64,000 bases of DNA, from assembly GCF_019097595.1 (NCBI RefSeq), contig NC_080713.1, positions 7,312,699 to 7,376,698 of the forward strand, written 5' to 3'. Positions within the stretch are counted from its first letter, which is position 1. Every line of letters begins with the position of its first letter. The DNA comes from Hemibagrus wyckioides (taxonomy: Eukaryota > Chordata > Actinopteri > Siluriformes > Bagridae). Position numbers and translations under genes: made by a program. This document shows positions 11,175 to 22,849 of this stretch, piece by piece. A model generated the notes under the pieces. That model was not told the origin of the DNA. It saw only the letters and a program-made list of their open reading frames with translations, and made no database searches.

Positions 11175-12270
11175 AACGATACCTATAACCTACCTAGCCG
11201 AGATACTCTGACAAGGGCCAACCGGCGATGGCTAGACAACTGAATTCGGAACCTCTTTTTTGCAAGATAATGCGAAAAGCCATCTTTTTAAACTAGCACA
11301 TGAAGTTGTTTTTTTTTTTTTTGTAAAGATTTTAATTGAAATTCCAAGTGAGATTTCACTGGTCTTAAGGATTTGCTCACTGGGTTTGTTCTAGCAAAGT
11401 ACATATAATGTACCACAAGCCCAGATTAAGTCACCCCTGTCTACTAGTACCCCGCTGAGACACGTCATTTTTTATCCCAAATCCAAAAGTTCACATCCCA
11501 GCCGTCGAGCGGTCAAGATCTTGACATGCTGTTCTCAGTGTTCTGGATTTGTATGCAGTCAGAAGGAAAAAGTAGCAAGAAATGGGTCAGTGTTTTCAAA
11601 GAACACCAACTGCTTATCAGGAAACTGACTCTAGTCATCAGCTTGTTATTTGTCAGACAAAAGGCTACTGTATTCAGCGTTTCACTATGTCACTGCTAAT
11701 AGTGGAGCAATCATATTGCATTCACTGATTGTAGGCTTGGGTTCTTAAGGACAATTTCTTACCCATTTGCCCAGATCAGGTTTGTTTGCTATTTGGTTTG
11801 ATTTGAAGTCAAATTAACCACATATAAAAAACACTTTTCTATTCTAATATATATTGGAATATATATACATGGTTGCCAAGTGTGCACAGAAAAATCACCC
11901 AAGCATGATGAAATTTGATGAAACTATGGTGTGTGTGTGTATTTTTGTGAATGTGTAATATTTTGTGTATAGCATTTGTGTTGGGTTTTTTTTGACAACT
12001 TTCATTCCTGAAGTGCTTCAACTCTGCTGTTTGCATTTCGCTGCCAGATTATCCGTTCTGCATCTATAAAAAAAAAAAATATATAGCACACAACCCCAAA
12101 TTGTCCACAGCTGCTAATCCAGGAACCACCGCTTCTTCATAATACCTTCCTCTCACCTTGATTGTTCCTTCTTGTCCACTTTTTTTTGGATCAGTTGCCC
12201 CTGTCTGTTTCCCATTTATGAACAAGTTGGAATTTTAAATTAAAGCTCACACTTACATCAAGCTGTGTTC
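11175..12270. other. Unrecognised sequence without a supported gene
   Basis: Nothing recognisable except short T and TA runs. The minus-strand frame at 11839-12036 translates a GT-rich tract and is not a gene. Confidence 0.45.
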
Positions 12271-12274
12271 ACTT

Positions 12275-12520
12275 CACTGTAAAAAATACACACCAGGTTT
12301 AGTTCACTTCCTGCAGTGGGGTCGATTACGGTCTTTTTAGTTGCAACCAAACTGTGTCGCAGCTTGCTTTGAAGCAGAACAACTCACATCTGGAAGCAGA
12401 TGGTCTAGGACCAGTTGTTTTGGTCCACACCTGAGTGTGATTACTATGTAATGTTCTCACTTACAAAAACAAAATACCGGAGCTCTATTCAGATACACTA
12501 AATGTGAAAGCATCCTAAAA
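12275..12520 (-). repeat. Possible minus-strand copy of the dispersed repeat also at 53560 and 55335
   Basis: The features acaccaggtttagttcactt at the left and tgtgaaagcatcctaaaatt at the right are typical of a teleost repeat. Its other members here, at 53560-54005 and 55335-55795, carry gaatgcaccaggg and gtgtgaaaa segments. The match is weak and the assignment tentative. Confidence 0.35.
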
Positions 12521-12524
12521 TTCA

Positions 12525-13535
12525 CATTTATTCTCAATGTTTGTTATAATTTATAGCCATTAAAACTGAGCTTTCGCATCTCTCAAACCTCTAAACATTT
12601 ATATATAATTTGTCTGTAGTTTTAATATCTTCCTGGTATTTAAACTGAACTATTAATCACAGTACCTTTTTCTCTTCCTCTCTATTTACTTTCCCTACTC
12701 CTTAATAAGACTGTCACCCCAAGAGATTATATTATACTTATATGCACTATTAAAATACAGCTTGAAAGCCTTGGGCTACCAAACACAAACCAGAGATTTC
12801 AATCTAGTGAAATGAATAAGCAACAAATTGAGAAGAACATTTGATAATGCCCCTGAAATTACACCCATGGACAGCACAGCAAGCAACCATTTACGTCTTG
12901 GAAAAGTTTCTTAGAAAAATATCGAGTCAATTTGCTTTGATTTGCTTAGCCATCATCCAGAGCACTCAATCCTGATTCCTATTTTGTTAGAAGTGCTTCA
13001 GAGAATTGACCTAATGAACTTCATGGAATATTCAGGGTCTTATTCATGCAGTTTCAGGCTAAATCACAGACCTGGCCTTATCATTAATCTTAACAAGCCA
13101 AAACAGACTAAACGCACCCAGCGTCATTAAACTATGAGATTGCTACATATATTTTATTACTACATGGAAAAATATCAAGCCCCTTCTGTAAAATGTTATA
13201 TGAGGCTATAATGATAACTGCGTAGTATATTTTACTCACGAAGCAGCTTTTGGGTGTGCTTTTGATATTGCTTTTTTTGTATTTTATTCAAAAGTGCTTT
13301 TTTGACAGTGTTTAAATTTGTTTATATTTATGACAAATAAGCCAGCAATTCTACATTCTACCCAAAAATTCTGCCCAAAAATTACAGTCTATCACATCTT
13401 TGTTAGTTAATACAGCAGTGCATTGATTAGAAAAATCCACACAGATTATTATTTATTTATTTATTTTTACAACCAGCATTATCAGTTATGTCAACTAATC
13501 CACTGCAATAAATCTCTGCAATAAACTGATATGTG
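12525..13535. other. Unrecognised sequence without a supported gene
   Basis: AT-rich sequence. The frame at 12942-13130 shows no domain. I see nothing else. Confidence 0.45.
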
Positions 13536-13537
13536 CT

Positions 13538-13539
<2 letters not shown>

Positions 13540-13594
<55 letters not shown>
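13540..13594. repeat. (TA)n microsatellite
   Basis: About 27 TA units are visible, nearly uninterrupted. Confidence 0.95.
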
Positions 13595-13597
<3 letters not shown>

Positions 13598-13639
13598 CTA
13601 AGTTACTTGAGTCATAATATATTATTTAAGTCACGTATT

Positions 13640-13840
13640 ATAAAATTATAAGTCTGAGTCGAAGCTCCTAACCTTTTAAATCCCAGTTTTAAAATGCGAT
13701 TGAAGATCTGAGGCGGGTCACAAATCCTAAGCTTTTGTGTCAGAGTCAAGTCATGAGTCCTGGCTTTGGAGTCAGATTAGTGTCACGGGTCATAAGCTTC
13801 GGAGTCAGAGTCGAGTCAGGGGTCATAAGCTTTGCAACCC
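13640..13840. repeat. Degenerate minisatellite of GAGTC/AAGCTT-type units
   Basis: Variants of gagtcagagtcgagtc, gggtcataagctt and ctttggagtcag recur irregularly about six times. The pattern is that of an old, decayed tandem repeat. Confidence 0.6.
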
Positions 13841-13896
13841 CAAACGACGTTGATTCCCGAATCGTAGGCACTAGGATCTGTCCTGATTCAGCTTAA

Positions 13897-13962
13897 AAAA
13901 TAAATAAAATGAAATAAAATGGATTAAAAAAAATAAAATAAAATAAAATAAAATAAAGGTTT
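13897..13962. repeat. (TAAAA)n pentanucleotide tract
   Basis: Imperfect then perfect AAATA/TAAAA units are seen, ending near 13957. Confidence 0.9.
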
Positions 13963-14880
13963 TTGAAACAAAAAAAAATTATTCCCATTATTCTAAATTG
14001 ACTTCATGCTCTATATTAAAATAATAATGCTATCTGAAGAATAGAATAAATAACCAGCTCCAGCTATTCATTAAGTTACAGAGCTATTGTACTGTAGTTA
14101 CATTTCAAGCTATCTACAAATTGCAATAATGGCGACTTGAACGTGTCAAAACTCGCATTCTTTTCATCATAACACTTTTATAAATGATACACAGTAATTA
14201 AATGTGAGCTATGAGAATTAAAACAAGAGATATAAAAAACAACAAATGCTCACAATGGAGATAGTCAGCTCTGTGCTATTCACTAAAAGAAATTAAGCTG
14301 GCAGCTTGCGCAGTTACTAAAACCAGCGCTTACTGTACAGATTACTGAGAGCATTAGATATTGTTGCAAGCTTCACAACAGTGTTTTTAGGTGGATGAAA
14401 AGTAGGCTACTTTTAATGAGAAGTAGAAGCTGTGCCAGCAGAGGGAGAGAGGATGGTACATATGGACAATGCCATGCCCTTTTGTGTAGTGTATTTAAGG
14501 ACTTCTCAAGGGCCCCTTCATATTGACAGGCATTGTTACTTTGGGAGGAAAGCCAGCTGGTGGTTCTCAATGAATATTTAATTAATATTACCATGGCTGG
14601 CTTCTTCTCACGCACTCGAACAGAGGAGAATGCAGATTGTCTTTGTATCCTCATGTGTCTAGAAGAAAACAAAACATATTTATTAAGACTTGGACAGTTT
14701 TAGTGACTGTATAATCTTGATAAGAAAATGCATCTGTGTAGGGTTTTTAAATGCGAAATGGAAATAGACTTTTAAAGAATCTCCTTAAACACCACCTTTA
14801 TAATTTGGGCTCAGTGAGTGATGGCGATTTTTCAGGGCAGAAATTTTTTATACAGTTTTTCTGATTAAATGTTAGTATCT
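13963..14880. other. Unrecognised sequence without a supported gene
   Basis: The minus-strand frame at 14373-14672 (99 codons) has no recognisable domain. No repeats are recognised. Confidence 0.4.
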
Positions 14881-14882
14881 CA

Positions 14883-14883
<1 letters not shown>

Positions 14884-14928
<45 letters not shown>

Positions 14929-14930
14929 GA
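14884..14930. repeat. (CT)n microsatellite
   Basis: About 22 CT units with one TT interruption. Confidence 0.95.
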
Positions 14931-15505
14931 GAAGGCAGATGGTGAGGTGTGTCTTATAATGGTAAATCCTGCTGTGTAGGGAAGAAGCGCCATGCATAGG
15001 AGATGAACAGATTTAATACTGCACAATCCAAAGGGTTTAGCCATGCTTAAGTAATACTATGCATATGGTTGAACATCTGGGCGAATTGTGGATTTTTTCA
15101 CTATCAGTCTTTTTTCCCTGCCTTTTTTTATCTTTCTTTGCATTATGAGTACTCCCTGTTTTTTTTACACTTTGTCCAAAGCCATTTGCCCTGTGAGTTT
15201 GGTACATTTGGTGGAGTGTGAAAGCTGTTTTCAAGCCTGGGGGTTGTACAGAGAAATGATCCCTGTCCTCTTGAAAATAATGGTCTGTGGTGTGGTCACA
15301 GCATCTTGGAGAGTTTTCTGTATTGACTTCATCTTGACATTTTTATTTGTACTTCACTGACTGACTCAGGTTTAGGTCTGGGGCTCTACTGAGAGTTTGT
15401 TAAAAAAATAATGTTTGTGTTGTCTTTTTCTGTAGGACAAGAGGTAAAAGCATCACTAATCACTGACACAATGCAGAAATAAAGCTAGCTAGCTAAAATG
15501 AAGGC
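14931..15505. other. Unrecognised sequence without a supported gene
   Basis: Short frames on both strands at 15037-15360 overlap each other and show no domain. Nothing else is seen. Confidence 0.4.
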
Positions 15506-15509
15506 TTAG

Positions 15510-15660
15510 CCTTGAGAAGGATTTGATGGTCAGTGTTGATCTTGACTTGGTCAAGCATTCATTTGCACTTGACCTTGGCTTGGCCTCAAACGCCTTAAGA
15601 CGCAGTCTTGACCTTGGCTAATCCTGTTGTTGAACTTGACAAGAACCATCTTGACTAGTG
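15510..15660. repeat. Degenerate CTTGACC(T)TGG minisatellite
   Basis: Variants of gatcttgacttggtcaagc, cttgaccttggcttggcct and tcttgaccttggcta recur. A related motif on the other strand (gaccaagacc-type) occurs at 22855-22925 and 23250-23292. Confidence 0.6.
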
Positions 15661-15814
15661 AATTGTTAAATTTTTCATGTTACTTCCTGTTTCAAGTTGT
15701 TAGGGGCAACAGAGGACACATGATGCCTTTGCTTTATTATGAAAATGGCCATAACTTATAAGATCTTTTTTTCCAATACATTAAGTTATTACATTATCAG
15801 CAGAGTAATTTAAA

Positions 15815-16041
15815 TTGAGACGTGGGGCCTCTAAGGATAGGAATTGTTTGTCCAGATGCTCATATACTGGCCTGGATTGAGATCTGGGGAATTTTGGAGG
15901 CCAGATTATGTTGTCCTGTTGAAAGATATCCTCCTCAGGTAAGCAGTGCACACACACTCAGCCTTCTACTTGATGTAAAAGTAACCGTGATTCATCTTCT
16001 TCCATTGCTCTATGGTCCAGTACTGATGCTCTTGTGCTCAT

Positions 16042-16045
<4 letters not shown>
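15815..16045 (-). mobile_element. Tc1-like transposon remnant (same family as 35398-35735), minus strand
   Basis: The plus strand reads as the reverse complement of transposase coding sequence. Recognisable pieces, in order, are the segment attgagatctggggaatttt at 15877, the segment ggaggccagattatg, and the segment gattcatcttcttccattgc at 15990. Large internal parts are missing. The remnant ends close to a CA microsatellite. Confidence 0.7.

Positions 16046-16073
<28 letters not shown>
16043..16073. repeat. (CA)n microsatellite
   Basis: About 15 uninterrupted CA units. Confidence 0.95.
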
Positions 16074-16075
<2 letters not shown>

Positions 16076-16079
16076 GTCC

Positions 16080-16610
16080 ATGCATCCAAAATTGCATCCA
16101 TTCCCTGCATCCAAAAAGGAAAGCAATATAAAACAATAAACAGATGACACAGGGTGAAATCAGTGTGTTCAATATGTGGTATGCCTTTTTCTTTGTATGT
16201 ACTATTTAGAAAGAATCACAAATTGGTGGTGAAGTGAATTCTAAAAGTGTAAAATTGGCATTAAGTATAGCAGTGTTTGACCCAAATATGTGTAGAGGTG
16301 CTACATGCTGTGCAAAAGAAAGAAATAATTACAGATGTGCAGTGTATAGTTGAAAAGTCATTTCCCCAGCAGCCTTTTATACTGCAGTAGTGTTGCAGTC
16401 AGCCTGTTATTACCTATACCTATACCATGTTTAAGCATGACCTGTGTGTCAGTGCATCAGTCTTGAATATACAAGATCGGTTTGCAAAGCTGCTGCAGAC
16501 AATACAATTGCTGAAGGCCAGATACATCTTTATTTCCATATTCTCAATATTGCTAGAATCCATTTGCAAAGTGCATACAAGGGTATGGCCTTTTTAAAGA
16601 GCAAAGTTTC
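16080..16610. other. Unrecognised sequence without a supported gene
   Basis: The frame at 16444-16668 runs into the transposon end at its 3' side and shows no domain. Confidence 0.4.
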
Positions 16611-16612
16611 AT

Positions 16613-17074
16613 TATATGGTGGAAAGGTTTCTGGATACCTGACCTTCACACTCTTATGTACTAGTTAAGCATCCCATTCTACATGTACTTCCTTTTTTTG
16701 CTGTTATAATAAGCTACACTCTTCCAGGAAGGCTTTCCACTAGATTTTGGAGTGGGGCTTTGGGAATTTGTGATTCAGCCACAAAAGCATTGATGAGTTC
16801 AGGCTCTGTTTTAGGTGAGGGAGCCTGGGGTGCAGTTCCAATTCATCCTAAAGGTGTTCACTGGGGATAGGGTCAGGACTCTGTACAGGACACTTGAGTT
16901 CTTCCACTCCAACCTTTTCACTACCCCACAGGGACATTGTCATGCTGCAACATGCCTGGACCTTTTAGTTCCACTGAAGGGTAACACTACAGGATACCTA
17001 GACATCTAACAATGCTTGCAGCTTAGTGGCTACTGGTGGTCAGGTTTCCACAAACCGTTGGCCATATAGTGTAG
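16613..17074 (-). mobile_element. Tc1-like transposon, internally deleted, both ends present
   Basis: The left end tatatggtggaaaggtttct and the right end (caggtttccacaaaccgttg followed by gccatatagtgta) form degenerate terminal inverted repeats ending in TA-rich flanks. The interior, read on the minus strand, keeps parts of a Tc1-like transposase. Segments such as ggaaggctttccactagatt correspond to the SLPRR region, tccaattcatcctaaaggtg to the conserved WDELE region, and acattgtcatgctgcaac to the QHD region. The frame is disrupted by deletions. A plus-strand relative is at 45050-45425. Confidence 0.85.
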
Positions 17075-17079
17075 CTGTG

Positions 17080-18030
17080 ATGACTGGAAAAAGGACATGT
17101 AGGAGCATTAATTCATTGCATAGTTCTACATTTACAGCTGGATGATATAAAAAAGAAAATAGATTAAATTTTGTTCTTGTCCTTGTTTCATTGTTCATGC
17201 CCTTCTTTTATGTTCCGCTGCAAGAAAAATCTGGACTATCGGCAAAATACGTAACACGTGTTTACATATCTATTTTAAGAAAATAATATATATTACCAAA
17301 ACAATGTAGTTTTTTTTTTTATCTTCCACAATACAGAAGACATCATGCCATCCCTTTCACCCCAGGTTCTACAAAAGGTCAGGATGTCTAACCTGTCCAT
17401 TCTGCAAGGTTATGTGACTTCCTTAAAGCCTTACACTTCATTAGTAAAACCCATATTCCCTTGTTCTATATTGTATGCATTTACACAAACAAATAATACA
17501 CACAATACTTTCCCTGCTTCTATTAATGCTAATGTGAAAGGATGAAAGCCTGTTTACTGCCAAATAAACACAAATGACTACAAGTTCCCAGTTTATTTTA
17601 CACACTTATATAATATGTAATAAACTGCCAACTCAGAGTATATTGTTTTTATCCCATAAATATTGACTTTCCAGTTTATTAGGTAGTAAATAAGTATACC
17701 TAATAACTGGAACTCAAGGTACAAGCCATATAAAATGTATATATATATAGTTTAAACTGTTTAAAATTTTAAAATTATATATATATCTATATATATCTAT
17801 ATATTAAATGCAAAAACAGTTTAAACAAGTGGTCATAGTTTTACAGTTTATTCAGATACATTTCTTAACATATATGGCTTTGCATATTTATGGAGCTAAT
17901 GTTTCATGTGACATTTAATACACTGCAATACAAATTTTCCTTCCTCCACTTCCCCCACCTTGAGGAATAAGACACATGCCATGTGGACTTTATGGAATAC
18001 CGTCCAATTTCTAAAGCTAAGACTAACATT
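17080..18030. other. Unrecognised AT-rich sequence with short TA tracts
   Basis: Contains interrupted TA runs at about 17740-17807. The frame at 17345-17545 has no domain. Confidence 0.45.
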
Positions 18031-18034
18031 CGAA

Positions 18035-18352
18035 TGAAATTTTCATTTCATTGTCTGTACCACTTATCCGATCTATACTCAGGTCACGGGGAGCCTGTGC
18101 CTATCTCAGGCGTCATCGGGCATCAAGGTAGGATACACCCTGGACTGAGTGCCAACTCATTGCAGGGCACACACACAACAGGCAATTTAGAGACTCTAAT
18201 CAACCTAGAAGCATGTCTTTGGACTGTGGAAGGAAACCCACCAAGCACGGGGAGAACATGCAAACTCCACACACACAGTGAGCGGGAGCAAGACTCAAAT
18301 CTTGAGGTTGTGAGGCGAACATGCTAACCACTAAGCCACTGTGCTGCCACGA
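18035..18352 (+). repeat. Family D SINE-like repeat, best copy in the window
   Basis: The copy runs from cattgtctgtaccacttatc to aagccactgtgctgcc. Recognisable blocks in order are tcaggtcacggggagcctgt, taggatacaccctggactga, gcagggcacacacaca, caatttagagactctaatca, ggggagaacatgcaaactcc and gaggcgaacatgctaaccac. I recognise the family as a very common teleost interspersed repeat. Other pieces in this window lie at 6095, 6838, 8135, 46660, 52245, 55040 and 63100. The plus-strand frame at 17983-18327 is only a translation of this repeat. Confidence 0.8.
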
Positions 18353-18533
18353 TTGAAATTATACCAGATATTAATGAGTAGTTTTTCAGACACTTCACTT
18401 AGATATGCAGGAGATCATGCTTGTAAGATCTGCAGAAAAGAAATAAAAAATTTTATGGCTGCTTAGGAGGGGGAACTGGGACTTCAGCTTGGGGACAAGT
18501 GGTGGGATAGTGTTGTGAGTGGTTTATGTAGTG

Positions 18534-19300
18534 TTTCATGTGCTCGGCTCACACTTATCCAGTTTAAGGTCATTTACAGGGTGCATTTTTCAAAATATTG
18601 ACTGACTCAAATATACTCAGATGTTGAGGACAAATGTGACAGATGCTCTAACTCACAATGTCACCTGAGTAACATGTTTTTTTTTCTGTCCACAACTATA
18701 TAATTATTGGTCAGGTTATTTCAGTACAATGTCCACTATTCTGGGAGTTCATTTGCAACCCTGCCCATCGATTGCTATTTTTGGACTTCCAGATGAAGCA
18801 TCTCAGTTTAACTCTATGCAAAAGGAAGTTATTAGTTTCACATCATTGTTGGCCAGACATCGCCTTCTTCTTCAGTGGAAGTCCTCTGTCCCACCATCTC
18901 ACTCAAAATGGCTAAAATATACAATGTTTTTCCTTAAGCTTGAGAAAATTAAATATACAATACAAGGTAATATAAAATTCCAGGTTTTTTCATAAATGGA
19001 AACCGTTTATTTCATATTTCACAGGCCTTCAGGTTTTGCCGGATTAGGTTTTCTTTTCTTTTGTAAACTTAAAAATGTATGCGTGTTTGATATTTGTCAA
19101 TTGAAAAGGGCCAGGACCCATGGCGTTTGGGTGGGGGGGTTGTTGGTTTGTTTTTTCTCCTTATTTCTTTTTTTTTGTTAGATTATCGTTATTGTTATTA
19201 TTATTATTGTTGTTGTAATTATTTTCCTTTTTTTATGCAAAAACCAAAATGGGACTCTGTAATTTTAATTATGTGACTCATGTATGTTTCCAATAAAAAG
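18534..19300 (+). mobile_element. 5'-truncated L1-clade LINE: ORF2 C-terminus and 3' UTR
   Basis: Translation from about 18543 gives, with one frame change, the typical end of an L1-type ORF2. A cysteine-rich stretch of the type CDRCSNSQC is followed by NMFF and CPQLYNYW (18635-18715). Next comes a segment with FGLPDEASQ, LLARHRLLLQWKSS and PPSHSKW, then FLKLEKIKYTIQG. The open frame 18729-18995 covers the last part. A T-rich 3' UTR follows, with an AATAAA signal near 19291 and an A-rich end near 19312. Reverse transcriptase and endonuclease domains are absent, so it is a dead insertion. Confidence 0.8.
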
Positions 19301-19314
19301 CAAAATGTAAAAAA

Positions 19315-19835
19315 TTTTATACATAATAAATAGAATAAAAATAGTTACAATATCAACAGGAATATAATTATCTGTGCAAGCAAAGGGAAAAAAATATATC
19401 GTGCAGATGTGTACAACTGTGAGCAATTAGTGCAATATATGCAATATGTTCTCTGCAAAAATCTGTCTGTCTTGTGTAGAAAAGTCCAAAAAATCCAAAA
19501 AGTCTAGCTCTAGTCCTGTGTGTAGCCTTAATAGCTCCTCCTCATTCTCTTGGTGTTTGCCTTGAGAGAGCAGAAGTGCTTCCCTGACCGCAACAGAGAG
19601 AAGTGTGCATTGACCGGATGGCTGAGGTTTTTCTCTATTTCCCTGGCCTTGGTCCAGAAGCACTTGCTGTAGATAGACTGCAGTTCAGGGAGATCAGTGA
19701 GGATGGTACGCTCGGCTGATCGCACAACCCACTGGACAGCTGGCCTATCCTGCTTGGTGCTGTTCCCAAGCCAGGCTATAATACTTCCTGTCAGGATGAT
19801 CTCAGTGCAGGTGTACTCTGAGAATTCAGTTCAAC
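19315..19835 (-). mobile_element. Rex1/L2-like LINE remnant: reverse transcriptase C-terminus
   Basis: Read on the minus strand from about 19830, the translation gives TGSIIAWLGNSTKQDRPAVQ and then VVRSAERT. It continues with LPELQSIYSKCF and SHPVNAHFSLL, then a piece like SGKHFCSLKANTKRMRRSY (frames 19528-19725 and beyond, with a frame change near 19560). This is the characteristic tail of Rex1-like non-LTR retrotransposons. Upstream domains are missing. Its 3' end lies next to the 3' end of the L1-like copy, so the two LINEs are convergent. Confidence 0.75.
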
Positions 19836-19854
19836 ATCATAGGTTAAGAAGACA

Positions 19855-19942
19855 TTTTTGATGGCCCAACACTGGCTCCAGGGATTTAAACCAACAACCT
19901 TCTGGTCACTAATATAGATCCCAAACCACTGAGCCACTTAAT
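19855..19942 (-). repeat. SINE fragment, tRNA-like head, minus strand
   Basis: The segment aaccaacaaccttctggtca (19889) and caaaccactgagccactta (19921) match, on the minus strand, the tRNA-like head of the SINE family seen at 45615 and 36735. Confidence 0.55.
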
Positions 19943-20324
19943 AAATGTACTCATATATAACATATTTCAGTGTTCTGTCATCACCTTTTTATTTTTGTTT
20001 ACAATGTCATTAAAGATTGTGTTGATTAATAATCTTTGTAGTTCTTTTCAATGGCAACGTCCTGACATTTACATGAGATTAATATTTGTTTAATATTAAT
20101 ATTAATATAATGTTAATATTTTTGTAACCACACAAGCAAAAGTATAATTGTAGAAACCATAAGGTGTTTTGCTTTTCCTTCTGGGTGAAACCTAGAACTT
20201 AAAAGTTCTGCATCAAACTCTAAAACTGTATTCCAGCAGGAATTAGTAACTTGTAGGAATCCAAAAATACTCAATCAGCCAAAAGATTTAGTGGGAGGCT
20301 ACCCTAGTGGGAGGATAACAGAAG

Positions 20325-20965
20325 GAATGATTCAATCTATTTGTATAACGCTTTTAGCGATGGACATTGTCTTAACACAGCTTCACAGAAGTGTAGAAAC
20401 ATAGAAAAAATGATAAGGTTTATAGTTAAGTTACTATTCATCCCTAACATTTATCCCTAATGAGCAAGCCTGAGGCGACCGTAGCAAGGAAAATCTCCCT
20501 GAGACGATATGAGGAAGAAACCTTGAATCAGAAGGGATCCCATCCTCATTTGGGTGACACAGGACATTACAAAATAATGTAAATGTTGATAATGTCCTTT
20601 CTACAACAGTTAATAGTCATGAAGTCATTAATTCTTTCCTGCCGAAATCTGAGGCAACGGCAGTTCAAAGACAGTGCGATAGTCTCCAAGTGGTTCTCTC
20701 TACAGCAATCCCCTGGGTCTCAGGCTGTCCAAGCAAATCTATCCCCAGCAGCATTGAGCACCACCAAGCGACAAGACACCATCTAAGGGTAGAGCACCTG
20801 GATGGATCATGCAGGGCCAGAAAGAAGAAGTGGTCACACTTGAAACTCAGAAAACTGGGAACTCGGGAGTGGGATGTATAGCTTGACAGACAGAGATAAG
20901 GAATAAAAGACTTCAGGACATACTGTTTTAGGAAAATAATCAACATGGAGTGTGATGTGGTCTGA
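20325..20965 (+). repeat. Dispersed repeat, family with ctaatgagcaagcctgaggc, long copy
   Basis: The order is gattcaatctatttgtataacg, acattgtcttaacacagctt, ctaatgagcaagcctgaggc, gaggaagaaaccttgaatc, ccatcctcatttgggtgaca. After this comes a distal part with gagcacctggatggatcatg and a terminal ttttaggaaaataatcaaca. The last piece recurs at 40198-40212 with similar flanks. The frames at 20583-20786, 20665-21012 and 20690-20881 lie inside it and are not genes. Confidence 0.7.
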
Positions 20966-21189
20966 AAAGAAAGAGAGTTTTTGTTACCAGTATTTTCTGA
21001 GACTCCTTCCATGAATGGTAAATAAATATGTTAAATAAGTATTTATTGTTTAAACATAAATTATATCGAGCAACCACCATCTGTGTAAATAGTTATTATA
21101 AGAATAAGTTTATCAAGTGCATTAATACAAGTGAATTAATATGAGCATGTAATTTGCCCCGCAGCCAAAACAGAGCTGCTTTTATTGAA

Positions 21190-21745
21190 AAAAAAATAAA
21201 TAAATTACAGTGCACTGGAATTAGTAATGGAAATGGAATGAAAATCAACTTATCGGTATTATTTTATTTTCTATAAGTATAAACATTTTATCAGTGCAAG
21301 TCTGATAATAAAATGAGTCCGGAGCTTTCAGTGTGAGATGTTTGGGTTTTTTTTATGTCCATTGGGATAACCTTACACAAAATTTTAGTGGTTGAAGATA
21401 ACGTCTTTATATTTTATGATGCTTATGAACAAGCGCTTGGGGCATCTCAGAGAGCAGGAATGGGTTTGATATCAGCATTGGCTTTAAAGATAGAAAACAA
21501 AGAACTAACCATATTTGTTTTTTTGGAACTTTTCTATGAATATATTGCTCTTAGTAGGACAGAGAAAAACAGAAATACTCATGAAAAGCTACATGTTCTA
21601 CTAAACTACAAGGACTAAGCGTCGCCTTTTATATGAGCCATTAAACACTACTATGGAGGGTGACATAACAAAGATGTTCAAATGCTGAACATGGACACAA
21701 CAAAACGGGCAGAAATTCCATTTTTTGGCTTCTGCTAAATCATAT
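21190..21745 (+). repeat. Left copy of a diverged direct duplication (partner 26230-26740)
   Basis: Over about 500 bases the two copies share collinear segments. Examples here are aaccttacacaaaattttag (21370), gcgcttggggcatctcagag (21434), tctatgaatatattgctctt (21533), tatgagccattaaacactac (21632) and gctgaacatggacacaacaa (21685). The 87-codon frame at 21355-21618 lies in this copy. The partner has no matching start codon and has indels, so I do not treat the frame as a gene. Confidence 0.85.
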
Positions 21746-21749
21746 TTGA

Positions 21750-22019
21750 GATTTCAGCCATGCTGTGGTACAAACCGTTGTTTTGTAATCCATAGAAGTT
21801 GGCAATGAAGTTAAATATAAATAAATATTATTTGTATAGGCATTCTGCAGCAGAATATGTAAATGCTATCAAATAAAAGAAAAAATCTTCACTAGTTTTG
21901 TAAGGATAAGCTAGCTAATCCTCGTTCAGCCTTTGACAACAGTGAAGTGATTTACATGTGTGTAATTCTTCGCCGATTGTTGGATCTAAACCTAATTTAC
22001 TTAATTACAGTGTTACAAA
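21750..22019. other. Unrecognised sequence
   Basis: No repeat or gene recognised. Confidence 0.4.
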
Positions 22020-22420
22020 TCTCGGATAAGTCGCATTTTACTTGCAGAAGCCGATTTAAGCCTGCTTGAAAGTGCACCAAAGTGCCATTGAGCTTTTTCT
22101 TCCCCCCTCCTTCTGAGTGATGCTAATAAGATACAGTGTTGCCTGTCTGAATCTGGCAGCAATAAAAGCTACACTGAGACCATAGCTGAGCCGAGACCCT
22201 TCTCTGAACTGTTGAATAAGTTATTGATAGGAGATGTGCAAGTGGAGAGAAAATGACATTTATAGTTCTTTCATGAAAACAGATATCACTATTCACTATG
22301 CTGCAGACTGACGGCATGCCTTCAGCTCGCCATCAGGGTATCCTACTTTATCCAGCTTTTGCTTTAATGCTGTTAGGGCTGCGAGGCAAAGAGCTTTCTC
22401 ATCAGATTGTCGGGTGTAAG
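22020..22420. other. Non-repetitive stretch, candidate conserved non-coding sequence
   Basis: This stretch lacks low-complexity sequence and has a higher GC content and information density than its surroundings. No open frame of note is present (22123-22317 on the minus strand has no domain). Calling it a conserved non-coding element is inference from appearance only. Confidence 0.25.
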
Positions 22421-22849
22421 CTCACAAATGTAGCGCTTATTATCATGTTACTGCAGACTGAAGAGTAGCAAATGGCTGGAAGTGGAGATGAGATACGTGC
22501 ACGCTCCCCTGTGACCAAGTATTCGGGAGAACCATCGGCATTTCTGTGGCAGTTGAATTTGTCTCCAGGAATAAGGGTTACGTCCATTAAAAAGTAGATT
22601 TTGAAACTTTCTGCTCAATATTTTATAGTGAATTATAGTGTTATGGTTTTCACAGTTCTTAAGTGTCTCCACAAAAAGTGTGCAACCTTCTTCTATTTAG
22701 CCATAAATCACACTCTCATTTCTCAGCTTATATGATATGGACTGAAATCTCTTTGGCTGTGTAATCCACTGTTATATATGAAGGCTATTAAAAACAGTGA
22801 AGAACATGGCATTATCAACTATAACTAAGTGAAACAACTAGCGCTGTAG

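Noticed and set aside
18729..18995. Stand-alone small gene
   Set aside because: The sequence is the C-terminus of an L1-type ORF2, continuing similarity upstream without a start.
21355..21618. 87-codon open frame as a possible small gene
   Set aside because: The diverged second copy at 26230-26740 lacks the start codon and has indels, so the frame is not conserved.
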